64,000 nucleotides of DNA from JASJBU01 sp963790775 (GCA_963790775.1 CAWBPR010000005.1:372001-436000); one strand, 5' to 3'; positions 10,701 to 19,413 are shown, counted from the first letter of the stretch. Notes: generated by a model from the letters alone, not told the origin. Translations and numbers: made by a program.

Positions 10701-11813
10701 TTTTTCCTCGCTCTCCCGCAGCGCGATCTCTACATGCATGCGTTCGGTAACGTCTTCATAGACCGCGACGATCTCACGGCTGGGCAGCTTGAAGACATGA
10801 TTTTCTACCCATAGGGTCACACGATCGTCCTGGTACTGATTGACCGGGTGATGCTCAGGTATACCGGTGCGCCAGACTCTGCGCAACACATCGAGCAGTC
10901 CGAGGGTCTCGATTCCAGGGAAGACCTCCCTTACGGACCGGCCTATCACCTGGTCCCGAGGCACGCCGCCGATGCGCTCTCCGGCGCGGTTATACTCCTT
11001 GATGATAAAATCTTCCCCTTCGCCGACCGCCTCGTAGACCGCCACGCCATCACTCATGTTTTCAACCAGTTCCCGGTAGCGGGTCTCGTTCGATCTGAGT
11101 GAGGCGTCAAGGGCGTCACGCTGACGCATCATTTTACTGATCGCCGAGGCGAGCTGGCGTACCTCCAGGGTGGAGCCGCCTGTGGTCATGTCTGTTGAGG
11201 GCAGTGCCTCCCCTATGCCGTAGCGGCTCACCAGGGATGTGATCTGGCTGAGAGGTGTGGATATGCGTCGCGCGACAAAGAACCAGAACAGCAATCCAAC
11301 CCCCGTCACGATCAGGGCTATCGTCAGGACCCGCTGCTCAAGTCTGTTCAAGATTGCACGGTGCTCGCTATCCTCGAGGCCGATAAACAGGCGAGCGGCC
11401 ATGCCATCAATGAGTGGTGCGCTGAAGTGATCGATCCCGGTGCTGTCGGTTGTATAGCGATAGTGTTCGCTGTCATGTCGGTCGATCTGCAGTGTTGGCA
11501 GCAAAGCCCTGGGAAACCCATTGGAGAAGCTGTGTGCGAGCAGTCTGCCGTCGTAGTTGGTGACATACAGATAGGCGATGTCAGGTTCAATTGCGAGAGT
11601 CTCGTGCAACAGGGCCTCCACCTCCAGGGGCTTGCCGCGGATCACTCGTTCCGCCAGGCTCTCGGCCAGAATATGGTGCAGAGTGCGGCTGTGCTCCACC
11701 ACATGATGCCGGTAAGAATCGCTGTACAGGTCTGCGATTAATAAGCCGATGGACAGGCTCAGGATGCCGATAACCGTAGTGCCGGCGATTACCAGTTGCC
11801 AGAGCAGCCTCAT
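7722..11813 (-). CDS. Multi-PAS sensor histidine kinase with periplasmic domain
   Basis: 1363 residues, very long for a kinase. An N-terminal helix is followed by a periplasmic sensor of about 130 residues, a second helix (about 160-185) and HAMP. Seven consecutive PAS units follow, most ending in a DITERK-type motif with a linking helix. HisKA carries the phospho-His in SYSVSHDLRAPLRAID, and the HATPase has N box LLGNAWKF, G1 DNGVGF and G2 GTGVGLA. This catalytic core is of the phytochrome-like/Rcp1-partner type, which fits the receiver gene downstream. Its ATG overlaps the stop of the binding-protein gene by four bases (ATGA), so the two are translationally coupled. I infer that the lipoprotein presents ligand to the periplasmic domain. 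Confidence 0.92.
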   Translation of the reverse strand: MRLLWQLVIAGTTVIGILSLSIGLLIADLYSDSYRHHVVEHSRTLHHILAESLAERVIRGKPLEVEALLHETLAIEPDIAYLYVTNYDGRLLAHSFSNGFPRALLPTLQIDRHDSEHYRYTTDSTGIDHFSAPLIDGMAARLFIGLEDSEHRAILNRLEQRVLTIALIVTGVGLLFWFFVARRISTPLSQITSLVSRYGIGEALPSTDMTTGGSTLEVRQLASAISKMMRQRDALDASLRSNETRYRELVENMSDGVAVYEAVGEGEDFIIKEYNRAGERIGGVPRDQVIGRSVREVFPGIETLGLLDVLRRVWRTGIPEHHPVNQYQDDRVTLWVENHVFKLPSREIVAVYEDVTERMHVEIALRESEEKYRLLVENQTDLLVKVDAEGRFQFVSPSYSTLFNKSEHELLGHTFMPLVHEDDREMTTREMQKLYRPPHRVYLEQRAMTQDGWRWLGWMDTALLDEEGKVSAIIGVGRDITERKQAEQALLESEQRLRIFIEHAPAALAMFDRHMCYLAVSRRWLTDYGLESSDLIGRSHYEIFPDLPERWKAVHRRAMAGEVVQSDEDHFERQDGTVQWLRWEVRPWHAADAVVNGIVIFTVDITERKQAESALALSEEKFRNLVESSQDWIWEVDARGFYSYASPRCQTLLGYSPEEIIGRAPFELMPATEAQRVRGEFLHFITRHEPINNLENINLHKNGHEVVLETSGVPFFDEHGELAGYRGIDRDITERKLAEKALRRSEAYVRMLFETSPVGLALSQMDGTLVEVNPTFAAIIGRSIAETLGLSYWEITPDEYMEVEHLQLDSLTQTGHYGPYEKEYLHKDGHRVPVRLVGRLIERDDKQYIWSAIEDITTLRQAAILENRFQHLLKNTFEEIYIFQGTSLRFIEVSRGAMENLGYSLQEMRELTPADLKPDYTFETFNALLEPLRSGTQNYLVFETLHSRKDGSRYPVEVRLQFSKEEPEPVFFAIIVDLTERKRTEAELELHRQHLERLVEERTFTITQQAQIIDQTHDSVVTTDLDGYITSWNGGAERLFGTPTDEAMGRHISFVYPTSQHESLQTEVIAPLLKKGVHESEIMMLRADGTEFTAHISLSVLYDDDGAPRGMVGYTIDISELKRREEELKLLANHLQVANKELESFSYSVSHDLRAPLRAIDGFSLALVEDYGKQLDDTALDYLQRVRGGAQRMGMLIDDLLQLSRVSRSPLSLTDLDLGETALAVMAELRAHDPERQVEFTLGDNLQVQGDARLLRVMLDNLLGNAWKFTSRETRSQISFSRLKEDPRIFTIKDNGVGFDMRYADKLFGAFQRLHRVSDFPGTGVGLATVQRIVHRHGGRIWAEAQEGEGATFYFSLEAGGAG

Positions 11814-12850
11814 GGCGACTCTCCTGCAGCTGCGTTCGCATCCAGCAGTCCCAGTTTCAACGCCCAGGCCCTTAACGGCTCGTAGTCGTCAGGACTCGAA
11901 ACTACGTATCCCCCCGCCATTTCGGTGGCGTCCCAGTTGTAGAGCTGTGTACGATGTTGTGCCTGGGGATCGAAACTGATCAGAGCCTGCTGCACCGCGG
12001 AGCGCACCTCGACCGGGACCCCTGCATGGGCAAACACCCCGCTCGATGGGTAGAGATCAGAGACGGCGAGTTGACGCAGCAGACCCATCCTGATCAGCCG
12101 CAGCGCCAGGGTGTCCTGCAAGCCGCAGGCATCCGCCTTGTCTGAAATTACCGCTTCAGCGCAATCCCGGTGAGAGCGAGTGTAGAAATAGGCCTTCAGA
12201 TTTGCCAGTTCCAAACCGGCCTCATGCAGCATGATGCGCGGGATCCAGTGACCCTGGGTTGAGGTGGGGCTGCCAAAAGCGAGGTGCTTGCCTTTAAGCT
12301 CCCTCACGCTTTGGAGCTGATTGTCAGGGGCAACTACGAGTATGGAACGATAACCTGCCTCTCCTTCAGAATTGACGCCACGCACCAGCGGCAGAATAGG
12401 GGCTGTATTGTTGGCGGTGAGGTAACTGCCCGCGCCGATGGCGGCAAAGTGCAAGCGACCACCGGCCAGGTCCTCCACGAGTTGCTCCGAATTTTCAGTA
12501 ATATGCAGGGAGAATCGATAGCCGGTGTTTTGTTGGAGATATTTCAACAACGGAAGATATTGTTGGGCGTCTTCTTTTGCTCCGTTACGCAGATCGAAAC
12601 CGAAGCGGAAGGAATCCTGTGAGATCTCATTCTGTTCTGTGACGGCATGAATCTCCTGCTGTGTGGCGGGTGTGCTGAGGTCGAGTCGGGGCGGTGCAGC
12701 GTTATTGCTGCAGCCGGCCAGAAGAATCAGATAAACCAACAGTCCACTCAGGCGGGTTATTCCTGCCGGTAAGGCGATGTGGCCGAATATCCCGGCAGAG
12801 GCCTGGATCTGTCTGTCAGTAAATAAGCGGCGCGTCGATTTGAAAATCAT
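11810..12850 (-). CDS. PhnD-like periplasmic binding lipoprotein
   Basis: About 346 residues. A lipobox (LILLAGCSNN) marks it as a lipoprotein. The body matches the phosphate/phosphonate-binding PhnD-like type II binding fold: FGFDLRNGAKEDAQQYLPLL, GRLHFAAIGAGSYL, LKGKHLAFGSPTSTQGHWIP and a DACGLQD segment. No permease or ATPase genes are adjacent. Instead the stop codon overlaps the start of a huge sensor kinase, which points to sensing rather than import. The start is uncertain: ATG 12850 or TTG 12856, both downstream of GGAGG at about 12868-12872, or ATG 12874. The ligand cannot be told from sequence; PhnD-like proteins bind phosphonates, phosphite and other oxyanions. Confidence 0.85.
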   Translation of the reverse strand: MIFKSTRRLFTDRQIQASAGIFGHIALPAGITRLSGLLVYLILLAGCSNNAAPPRLDLSTPATQQEIHAVTEQNEISQDSFRFGFDLRNGAKEDAQQYLPLLKYLQQNTGYRFSLHITENSEQLVEDLAGGRLHFAAIGAGSYLTANNTAPILPLVRGVNSEGEAGYRSILVVAPDNQLQSVRELKGKHLAFGSPTSTQGHWIPRIMLHEAGLELANLKAYFYTRSHRDCAEAVISDKADACGLQDTLALRLIRMGLLRQLAVSDLYPSSGVFAHAGVPVEVRSAVQQALISFDPQAQHRTQLYNWDATEMAGGYVVSSPDDYEPLRAWALKLGLLDANAAAGESP

Positions 12851-13104
12851 TCTCAATGAGTCTAGCTCCTCCATGGTGATTTCTATTTTACAGCTTATTC
12901 TCTCCGTGACACCTGTTAAGGAGCAGTCTTGATGCAGGCTGGTGCATGCCAGAACCAACGCAGGGCATCCACGGTGTTGACTGGCTCTGGCGACTGGCTA
13001 TTGAATGTGCATTTTGTGAGTCACAGGCTTATCCCAACAACGACAGTCAGAGGTGGACTACTGTTACACTGTCATTCCCGCTAATCAGCAACAGAGTGTC
13101 AAGC

Positions 13105-13530
13105 ATGACGCAATTCTTCATGTCGCCATCCGAGGCGGAAACGGCTTTTTATAATGCCTTCCGGCAGCTTGATATTGAGGCAATGCAAATTGCCTGGGCG
13201 AATCAATCGGCGGTTTATTGTATCCACCCATCAGGTCTGCTTTGCGTGGGCAGAGAGGCTGTAATCCAGAGCTGGTCTGAACTGTTTCAAGGTGTCGAGA
13301 AACCACGAATAGATTTTTCCCTGATCAACGGATCACGGTATGCTGAACAGGCAGTGCATCTTGTAGAGGAAAGAATTGGGGCAAGATCATTGCCGCAGGA
13401 ATCTTTTTCCACTGTGCTGGCGACCAATGTCTACATTCTGACCGATAAGGGTTGGCATCTATTCAGCCATCACGCCACGCCGTCCCCAACCGGTTTAAAA
13501 CCTTCAAATTCGCCAATCCAGATGCACTGA
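13105..13530 (+). CDS. SnoaL/NTF2-like domain protein
   Basis: 141 residues that fit the small NTF2/SnoaL-like alpha+beta cone fold: an N-terminal helix pair (SEAETAFYNAFRQLDIEAM), then a W-A-x-VYCIHPSG strand, GREAVIQSW and a C-terminal GWHLFSHHATPSP strand. Many such gammaproteobacterial proteins are annotated only by fold. I started at ATG 13105, where the domain begins; the frame opens upstream at 12946 with unlikely composition. It diverges from the PhnD-kinase operon and lies 300 bases upstream of rpoZ, with the same orientation. No catalytic assignment is possible. Confidence 0.75.
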   Translation: MTQFFMSPSEAETAFYNAFRQLDIEAMQIAWANQSAVYCIHPSGLLCVGREAVIQSWSELFQGVEKPRIDFSLINGSRYAEQAVHLVEERIGARSLPQESFSTVLATNVYILTDKGWHLFSHHATPSPTGLKPSNSPIQMH

Positions 13531-13742
13531 ACCGGTAAGGCATTCCGGGATTGCTGAAGATTTTGTTGCATCGTCCAGCAAACCTGAGTTACTGCACAAC
13601 CAACTTAGTCAAAGGTATTTCCACCTCGCAGGATAATCTCTTCCGGTCTTGGGCTAAAGCTGCTGAAGGTGTTTGCGAGTCAATCGCATAGCGCAACACC
13701 CGGCAGTGACAGAGCTCCAGTTGTTGCACTCAAGTGCATAAG

Positions 13743-13772
13743 TTGGTCTTAGACGCCGGCTTCGTTTACTAT
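13743..13772 (+). promoter_or_regulatory. Candidate sigma-70 promoter for rpoZ-spoT
   Basis: In the 298-base gap before rpoZ, TTGGTC (13743-13748) and TACTAT (13767-13772) are separated by 18 bases, and the rpoZ start lies about 57 bases downstream. This is a motif match only. No other feature was recognised in 13531-13828. Confidence 0.3.
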
Positions 13773-13828
13773 TAAAGGCTTAGTCAGACTTAATTGCTGA
13801 TAATTGAGCTTTCCGGAGTATATAAAGA

Positions 13829-14101
13829 ATGGCGCGCGTTACTGTAGAAGATTGTCTTGATTATGTGGATAACCGGTTCGATCTGGTGCTGTTGGCGACC
13901 AAGCGCGCCCGTCAGCTGGCAAATGGCGTTGATCCGCTGCTGCCCTGGGAGAATGACAAGCCCACGGTGATGGCGCTGCGGGAGATTGCCGACGGCCTGA
14001 TCACCCATCGGGATATGGATGCCAAGCTTGAAGAGGATATCGTGATCGATGATCAATTTGCCGCCATGGATTCCTCTCCGATGAGTCGTCCCGGCGAGTG
14101 A
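13829..14101 (+). CDS. rpoZ: DNA-directed RNA polymerase omega subunit
   Basis: 90 residues with the hallmark omega N-terminus (ARVTVEDCLDYVDNRFDLVL), then LATKRARQL and the KPTVMALREIADG helix. Omega binds beta-prime, helps assemble RNA polymerase and forms part of one ppGpp-binding site, which matches its place just upstream of spoT. GGAG precedes the ATG by about ten bases. In many Gammaproteobacteria gmk lies immediately upstream; here it is absent and an NTF2-like gene occupies that side. Confidence 0.97.
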   Translation: MARVTVEDCLDYVDNRFDLVLLATKRARQLANGVDPLLPWENDKPTVMALREIADGLITHRDMDAKLEEDIVIDDQFAAMDSSPMSRPGE

Positions 14102-14209
14102 CGGCCAACAGGCTGGCGGCCGCCCTGGCTGCCAGTCACACAATTTGATCTTGCATACTGGGGGGGAATCAGCACAGAATCTGACCTAGGCCGTGTCACG
14201 GAGCGCTGA

Positions 14210-16411
14210 ATGAGCAAGCCCCTTGGTGTTTCAGTCAATCTATCTGACGAAAAACAGGATTCTCCGCGTTTCCTGATCAGTGATCTGTGTGTCTCCCTTG
14301 AAAGTTACCTGAAGCAGGAGCAGATCCGCGAGGTCTACCGCGCCTACCTGTTCGGTGCTGAGGCTCACGCCGGGCAGCACCGGCAAACCGGTGAGCCCTA
14401 TATTTATCACCCCGTAGCCGTGGCGCAGATCCTGGCTGATATGCGCATGGATCATAAGTGCCTGATGGCGGCGATCCTGCACGATGTCATCGAAGACACC
14501 CCCACCGCAAAAGAGCATCTGACCGAAACCTTCGACAGTGAGATTGCTGAACTGGTGGACGGGGTCAGCAAACTCTCAAAAATCGATTTCAACTCCCAGG
14601 CCGAGGCCCAGGCAGCCAGCCTGCGCAAGATGCTGTTGGCGATGACCAAGGATATCCGGGTCATTTTGATAAAGCTGGCGGACCGCTTGCACAATATGCG
14701 CACCCTGGGGGTGATGAAGCCGAAAAAGGCCCGTCGCATCGCCCGCGAAACCCTGGATATCTATGCCCCCATAGCAAATCGGCTGGGCATCAATACGATC
14801 CGTCTGGAACTGGAGGAACTCGGATTCGCTGCGCACTGGCCGAAACGTTATCGAGCGCTCAAAAAGGCGGTAGCGGATGCCCGGGGGCATCACCGTGAGT
14901 TGGTGGAGAACGTCGAGACTGCGATTCGCAGGCGATTGGATGAAGAGGGTCTGGTCGGCCATGTCTATGGGCGGGAAAAGCATCTGCTGAGCATCTATCG
15001 CAAGATGGTGCAGAAAAAACTCTCTTTTTCCGAAGTGGTGGATGTGTTCGCCTTCAGGATCGTGGTGGATCGGGTGGATACCTGTTACCGGGTGCTGGGG
15101 GGGGTGCATAACCTCTATAAACCGATGCCGGGACGCTTCAAGGACTATATCGCGATACCCAAGGCCAACGGCTATCAATCACTTCACACTCTGTTGTTCG
15201 GGCCTCAGGGAATTCCCATCGAGATCCAGATTCGCACCGAGGAGATGGATAAACTGGCGGAATCCGGCATTGCGGCCCACTGGATGTACAAGACCGGGGA
15301 AGCCGGTGGTCAGTGGGTGAAGTCAAGGGCATCCGACTGGCTGCACAATCTGCTGGAGATGCAGCATGGCGTGGGTGATTCCATGGAGTTTCTTGAGCAT
15401 GTAAAGGTCGACTTGTTTCCCGATGAGGTCTATGTCTTTACTCCCCGTGGACGCATCATGGTATTGCCGAAACGCGCTACCGTGGTTGATTTTGCCTATG
15501 CGGTGCATACCGATGTGGGGAATACCTGCGTGGCTGCCCGGGTGGACCGGCGTCTGGTGCCGTTACGCACTAACCTGTTCAACGGGCAGACGGTTGAAAT
15601 CATCAATTCCGAAACCGCCAATCCGAGCCCTGCCTGGCTGAATTTCGTAGTCACTGGCAAGGCACGGGCCAATATCCGCGCCTTTCTGAAGAATCTGAAG
15701 AAACAGGAAGCAATCGGACTGGGTAGGCGGTTGCTGGAGAGAGAGCTGACACTGCTGAATAAGAGCTTTGCAAAGGTCACTGATGAGCAGGTTGGCAAGG
15801 TGCTGAAGGAGTACCGTCTGTCTTCACTCGAAGATCTGCTGGCGGAGATCGCCCTGGGCAACCGGATGCCGCTGTTGATCGCACGGCATTTGGTGGGGGA
15901 GGATATTGTTGCGTCCGAGGAAGCGGGCAGCTTCCAGAATAAACCCTCCGGAGTGCTGTTCATCAAGGGCACCGAGGGAATGGTGGTGAACTACGCCAAA
16001 TGTTGCCGGCCGATTCCCGGTGATGCGATCCTGGGGGTCTTCAACCCCGGCAAGGGTATAGTCATACATCGCCAGGGCTGCAGCAATCTTGGGGATTACG
16101 ACAAACATGGACATAAGTGGATTGAGGCCGAATGGGAGTCAGAAGTGGATGCGGAGTTCGCTACTGAGCTACGGGTTGAGGCGGGTAATCGAAGGGGATT
16201 GCTGGCTACGGTGGCTTCGACCATCTCCGAACTCGGTTCCAATATCGAGCAGGTAGGCTCAGAAGAGAGGGACGGCCTCTCGACGACGCTGGTATTCGTG
16301 ATTACGGTCAAAGGGCGTCAGCATCTGGCGCGCATCATCCGCCAGGTGCGCAGAGTGCCCTCGGTGATGAAGATCACCCGGCAGCAATTCAAGACAACCA
16401 AGCATAAATAG
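14210..16411 (+). CDS. spoT: Bifunctional (p)ppGpp synthetase/hydrolase SpoT
   Basis: 733 residues, normal for SpoT. The N-terminal HD hydrolase domain keeps HDVIEDT (from H91), and the synthetase domain keeps YQSLHT (near 322) and EIQIRT, so both activities are predicted. TGS follows (VYVFTPRGRIMVLP), then a zinc-finger/helical region (YAKCCRPIPGD) and a C-terminal ACT domain (about 655-725). It makes and degrades the alarmone that adjusts transcription and growth to starvation. It lies 108 bases after rpoZ and 16 before ridA, the conserved order in Gammaproteobacteria. Confidence 0.97.
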   Translation: MSKPLGVSVNLSDEKQDSPRFLISDLCVSLESYLKQEQIREVYRAYLFGAEAHAGQHRQTGEPYIYHPVAVAQILADMRMDHKCLMAAILHDVIEDTPTAKEHLTETFDSEIAELVDGVSKLSKIDFNSQAEAQAASLRKMLLAMTKDIRVILIKLADRLHNMRTLGVMKPKKARRIARETLDIYAPIANRLGINTIRLELEELGFAAHWPKRYRALKKAVADARGHHRELVENVETAIRRRLDEEGLVGHVYGREKHLLSIYRKMVQKKLSFSEVVDVFAFRIVVDRVDTCYRVLGGVHNLYKPMPGRFKDYIAIPKANGYQSLHTLLFGPQGIPIEIQIRTEEMDKLAESGIAAHWMYKTGEAGGQWVKSRASDWLHNLLEMQHGVGDSMEFLEHVKVDLFPDEVYVFTPRGRIMVLPKRATVVDFAYAVHTDVGNTCVAARVDRRLVPLRTNLFNGQTVEIINSETANPSPAWLNFVVTGKARANIRAFLKNLKKQEAIGLGRRLLERELTLLNKSFAKVTDEQVGKVLKEYRLSSLEDLLAEIALGNRMPLLIARHLVGEDIVASEEAGSFQNKPSGVLFIKGTEGMVVNYAKCCRPIPGDAILGVFNPGKGIVIHRQGCSNLGDYDKHGHKWIEAEWESEVDAEFATELRVEAGNRRGLLATVASTISELGSNIEQVGSEERDGLSTTLVFVITVKGRQHLARIIRQVRRVPSVMKITRQQFKTTKHK

Positions 16412-16427
16412 TACAGGAGCAAATCAG

Positions 16428-16811
16428 ATGAGCCGTGAGATTATCCGTACCGATCAGGCGCCGCAGGCCATCGGCACCTATTCCCAGGCTGTGAAATGTG
16501 GCGGCACAGTCTATCTGTCGGGCCAGATTCCACTGGTGCCTGAAACCATGGAGATGGTGGAGGGTGATATAGAGCGTCAGATTCGTCGGGTGTTCGATAA
16601 CCTCCAGGCTGTGGCGAGGGCGGCTGGCGGCAGTCTGGCGGATGTAGCCAAGTTGAATGTCTTTCTTACCGATCTGACTCATTTCCCCATCGTCAATCAG
16701 GTCATGGCGGAGTATTTCGCCGAACCCTATCCGGCGCGCGCGGCGATTGGTGTCGCTTCCCTGCCGAAGGGTGCAGGAGTGGAAATGGATGCGGTGCTGG
16801 AACTTTCCTAG
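16428..16811 (+). CDS. ridA: RidA family reactive intermediate deaminase
   Basis: 127 residues, full length for the YjgF/YER057c/UK114 family. Conserved features: the N-terminal APQAIGTYSQAV block, YLSGQIPLVP, VAKLNVFLTDL and the active-site Arg in PARAAIGVASLP, followed by GVEMDAVLEL. The trimeric cytosolic enzyme hydrolyses reactive enamine/imine intermediates from PLP enzymes to ketoacids and ammonia. GGAGC precedes the ATG. The gene directly follows spoT, as in many relatives, and is probably co-transcribed with it. Confidence 0.95.
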   Translation: MSREIIRTDQAPQAIGTYSQAVKCGGTVYLSGQIPLVPETMEMVEGDIERQIRRVFDNLQAVARAAGGSLADVAKLNVFLTDLTHFPIVNQVMAEYFAEPYPARAAIGVASLPKGAGVEMDAVLELS

Positions 16812-16970
16812 GGCCTGTATGTTGTATGATTTTCCCGTCTTTCCGGCTGTTCATCGCATCACCTGAGACCCTTTGAAATTAAAGAAATTCAAGCAGATTC
16901 CGATACATAGCATGTGTCTCTTGAGAGTCAATCAGAATGCTCCAGGCTTGAGGTGGTTGCGTCGCACAAA

Positions 16971-17735
16971 ATGGATAGTCAGCTTGAACAACTTATCGAG
17001 ATCAATATCAAGGGACGGGTCTTTGCAGTCTGTCAGTCGCGTGGGGTATTTGATCCTGCAATCATCAGTCACCACGCAGAGATACTGCGTCAGGCGGTCT
17101 ATGCCAATCTGAATGAGGGTTCAAGCCCGGTTGAGTTCAATGCCGTTCTTGATGCGCAGGCGGTCTGGCTGGAGTCGGAGATGGATCAGGCGTATCAGAC
17201 AGTGGGCAACACTGAAACCTCGACTGTCGCCGCATCCCTTGCGGAAATTCCTTCCACTGACATTGCCGCCAACGCTGCGGAGACCGAAAATACAGCGCCG
17301 GGCAAGAAATCGACTGGATACACCCCAAAGGCCAAATCGATGCCTGAACGCCTGGCGGATCAGCGGGTTGGCATGCAGCAACTGCTGGAGAGAGAGTGTG
17401 TGACTCTCAAGCTGGCCACCCCCAATCAAGCAAAGCGTTTCAAACTCAGATTGCTGGGTCAGGAGCCGGAGAAAGCGGAGCAGGAACTGGTGGCTGAGCT
17501 GAGGAATACTCTGCATCAGCAGGTGCGAGACTTTATCCGTAAAAATGACGGCGGACCCTGGGCCACGGCAACACTGCAGCATGAACTGCGCATGGATATC
17601 ATCGCAACCCGGACGCTACGCTCACTGGTGACGCTGGCCAAGGAACTGCTCTCAGAAAGAGAGGAGTGGCTGCAAAAAAACAAAATCAGTCTCACCAGCC
17701 GGCTGTTTGGCGGTAAAATACGCCTCAAGAAATAA
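16971..17735 (+). CDS. Hypothetical protein, helical
   Basis: 254 residues from ATG 16971; an in-frame GTG at 16914 would add 19 unlikely residues. I do not recognise a family. The N-terminal third is helical (EQLIEINIKGRVFAVC), the middle (about 75-115) is Ala/Thr/Glu-rich and probably disordered, and the C-terminal half is charged and helical, rich in Glu, Leu and Arg (REEWLQKNKISL), ending in a basic tail (GGKIRLKK). No signal peptide or membrane helix. It lies between ridA and a PPOX-type gene, all on the plus strand. Confidence 0.65.
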   Translation: MDSQLEQLIEINIKGRVFAVCQSRGVFDPAIISHHAEILRQAVYANLNEGSSPVEFNAVLDAQAVWLESEMDQAYQTVGNTETSTVAASLAEIPSTDIAANAAETENTAPGKKSTGYTPKAKSMPERLADQRVGMQQLLERECVTLKLATPNQAKRFKLRLLGQEPEKAEQELVAELRNTLHQQVRDFIRKNDGGPWATATLQHELRMDIIATRTLRSLVTLAKELLSEREEWLQKNKISLTSRLFGGKIRLKK

Positions 17736-17773
17736 GCCGCTGAGTGGCGTCTTTTCACAATTGAGGACTACCT

Positions 17774-18310
17774 GTGGGCAAGAGATACGACGCTATCAAT
17801 GAAAAGTTGACGGACTTCATCATCCAGCAGCAGTTGTTTTTTGTGGCCACCGCGGCGGCTGATGGGCGTATCAACCTCTCCCCGAAAGGCATGGATTGTC
17901 TGCGCATTATCAGTCCCAACCAGGTGGTCTGGCTGAATCTGACAGGCAGCGGCAACGAGACCGCTGCGCATCTGCTGGAAAATGACCGCATGACCCTGAT
18001 GTTCTGCTCGTTTACCCAGGAACCAAAAATCCTGAGACTGTATGGACATGCGCAGAGCCACCAGCCAGACAGCCAGCAGTGGAATGCCCATATCGGACGC
18101 TTTCCCACACTGCCCGGCGCCCGGCAGATAATAGAGATGGATGTGGATCTGGTGCAGACATCCTGTGGTTTTGGCGTCCCACTGTTCGACTACCAGGGGG
18201 AGAGGGAGATGCTCAAGGAGTGGGCAAAGAAAAAAGGCGAAGATGGCATCAAGGCCTACTGGAAAGAACGCAACAGTATCAGTCTGGACGGAAAACCCAC
18301 CGGTAATTAG
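17774..18310 (+). CDS. Pyridoxamine 5'-phosphate oxidase-family flavoprotein
   Basis: 178 residues with the FMN-binding split-barrel pattern: FFVATAAADGRINLSPKG, a long strand VVWLNLTGSGNETAAHLLEN and RMTLMFCSF. The start is GTG 17774, with TGAGGA about eight bases upstream. The family includes oxidases and F420/FMN-dependent reductases; this subgroup is usually of unknown substrate, and classical PdxH active-site features are not evident. It lies 38 bases after the hypothetical gene and upstream of the sulfur cassette. Confidence 0.82.
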   Translation: MGKRYDAINEKLTDFIIQQQLFFVATAAADGRINLSPKGMDCLRIISPNQVVWLNLTGSGNETAAHLLENDRMTLMFCSFTQEPKILRLYGHAQSHQPDSQQWNAHIGRFPTLPGARQIIEMDVDLVQTSCGFGVPLFDYQGEREMLKEWAKKKGEDGIKAYWKERNSISLDGKPTGN

Positions 18311-18597
18311 TTGCCTGTCGCAGTCCAGGGCAGGCGTTCTATTTCATCAGCCGCCATTGCTTCCCGGACATTGAGAGCTGTCCTGGCTTTCAAGCAACAA
18401 TTTTTCCCATCACAGAACCCGATTAAGTCAGTCGAGGTTATCCGTTGCCGACTGAAAACAATAATATATAGAAGGTTTTGCTGCATGGTTATTTTCTCAT
18501 CCGGTGCTATTAGAAAATAGAGGGCAATACACTTTAACAGCATGTGGTCGAATGCATCTCAGTGGGAAATTGCCTGCTTTCAGGAGAGGAGAAGATC

Positions 18598-19059
18598 ATG
18601 CAAAGGAGATTGTTTCTCAAGGCCTCACTCACAGTAGCGCAATGCAGCCTGCTGCTGGCTTCGGGTCTGCTGATACCAAAAACCGTGATTGGCAAGTGGC
18701 AGGCGGATGTCTTTTACGCTGCAGCGTTGGAAGAGGCGATGCAGTTGGTAACGGGAGGGCAGCCGGTATCTGAAACAGACGCGATCACGCTGCAGGTGCC
18801 TGGCATTGTCGAGGATGGGCGTAGCGTACAGATTACCGTCCACAGCAGGTTGGAGGGTACGGATTCCATCACCCTGTTTTCTGAAAAGAATCCCAACCCG
18901 GCTGTTGGCGCTTTCATGCTTGGACCGGGGCTGGAGCCCCTGATTGATACCCGGATCAAGATGGGAGGGTCAGGATTCATCATCGCATTGGTACATGCCA
19001 AAGGGAAATTCTACAGCGCGCGACGCCCCGCAAAAGTCACCTCCGGTGGCTGCGGTTGA
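18598..19059 (+). CDS. soxY: Sulfur carrier protein SoxY
   Basis: 153 residues. A twin-arginine signal (QRRLFLKAS) leads into the SoxY immunoglobulin-like domain, and the protein ends in the swinging arm TSGGCG, whose Cys carries the sulfur intermediate. Most SoxY proteins end GGCGG; here one Gly is missing, while Cys remains penultimate. The Tat signal fits export as a folded SoxYZ dimer. ATG 18598 follows a strong GGAGAGGAG site; the frame opens upstream at 18544. soxZ starts 30 bases downstream. No soxX, A, B or CD is seen in the window. Confidence 0.94.
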   Translation: MQRRLFLKASLTVAQCSLLLASGLLIPKTVIGKWQADVFYAAALEEAMQLVTGGQPVSETDAITLQVPGIVEDGRSVQITVHSRLEGTDSITLFSEKNPNPAVGAFMLGPGLEPLIDTRIKMGGSGFIIALVHAKGKFYSARRPAKVTSGGCG

Positions 19060-19089
19060 GGTGGTTTTCCATCATCAGGAGCCAAGCAG

Positions 19090-19413
19090 ATGGCAACGAA
19101 CAATAAGCGGCACAAGATTCTGGCGAAACTCAAGGACGGTCGGCCGGTGGTGAAATTACTGATTCAGCATCCCATGGAGACAGGGAACCGGACGGACAAG
19201 CGCACCGGACTGAAAGTCCCGCGACACTATATTCGGGAAATCCATTGTCAACATGACGGCAAGCAGGTCCTGACAGGGTTCTGGAGCTGGGGGATGGCCG
19301 TTAATCCCTATCTGGCGTTTCGTCTTGCGTCAGGGAAAAAAGGCGATGACATCCGTATCGATTGGGTGGACAACGAAGGCAACACCGATTCGATCGAGAC
19401 CCGGGTCCGCTGA
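19090..19413 (+). CDS. soxZ: Sulfur carrier complex protein SoxZ
   Basis: 107 residues, full length. The family pattern is clear: KILAKLKDGRPVVKLLIQHP, METGNRTDKRTG, PRHYIREI, then SWGMAVNPYLAF and GDDIRIDWVDN. SoxZ has no export signal of its own and travels with SoxY. Together they hold the covalently bound sulfur oxidised by other Sox proteins. The stop is two bases before the start of the YeeE permease gene, so the three genes form one operon. Confidence 0.96.
   Translation: MATNNKRHKILAKLKDGRPVVKLLIQHPMETGNRTDKRTGLKVPRHYIREIHCQHDGKQVLTGFWSWGMAVNPYLAFRLASGKKGDDIRIDWVDNEGNTDSIETRVR

Noticed and set aside
10047..10814. 255-codon plus-strand frame inside the seven-PAS kinase gene
   Set aside because: Antisense shadow; the kinase frame has continuous PAS motifs across the same bases.
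12946..13104. N-terminal extension of the NTF2-like protein
   Set aside because: Composition is unlike the domain, overlaps the divergent promoter region, and the fold begins at ATG 13105.
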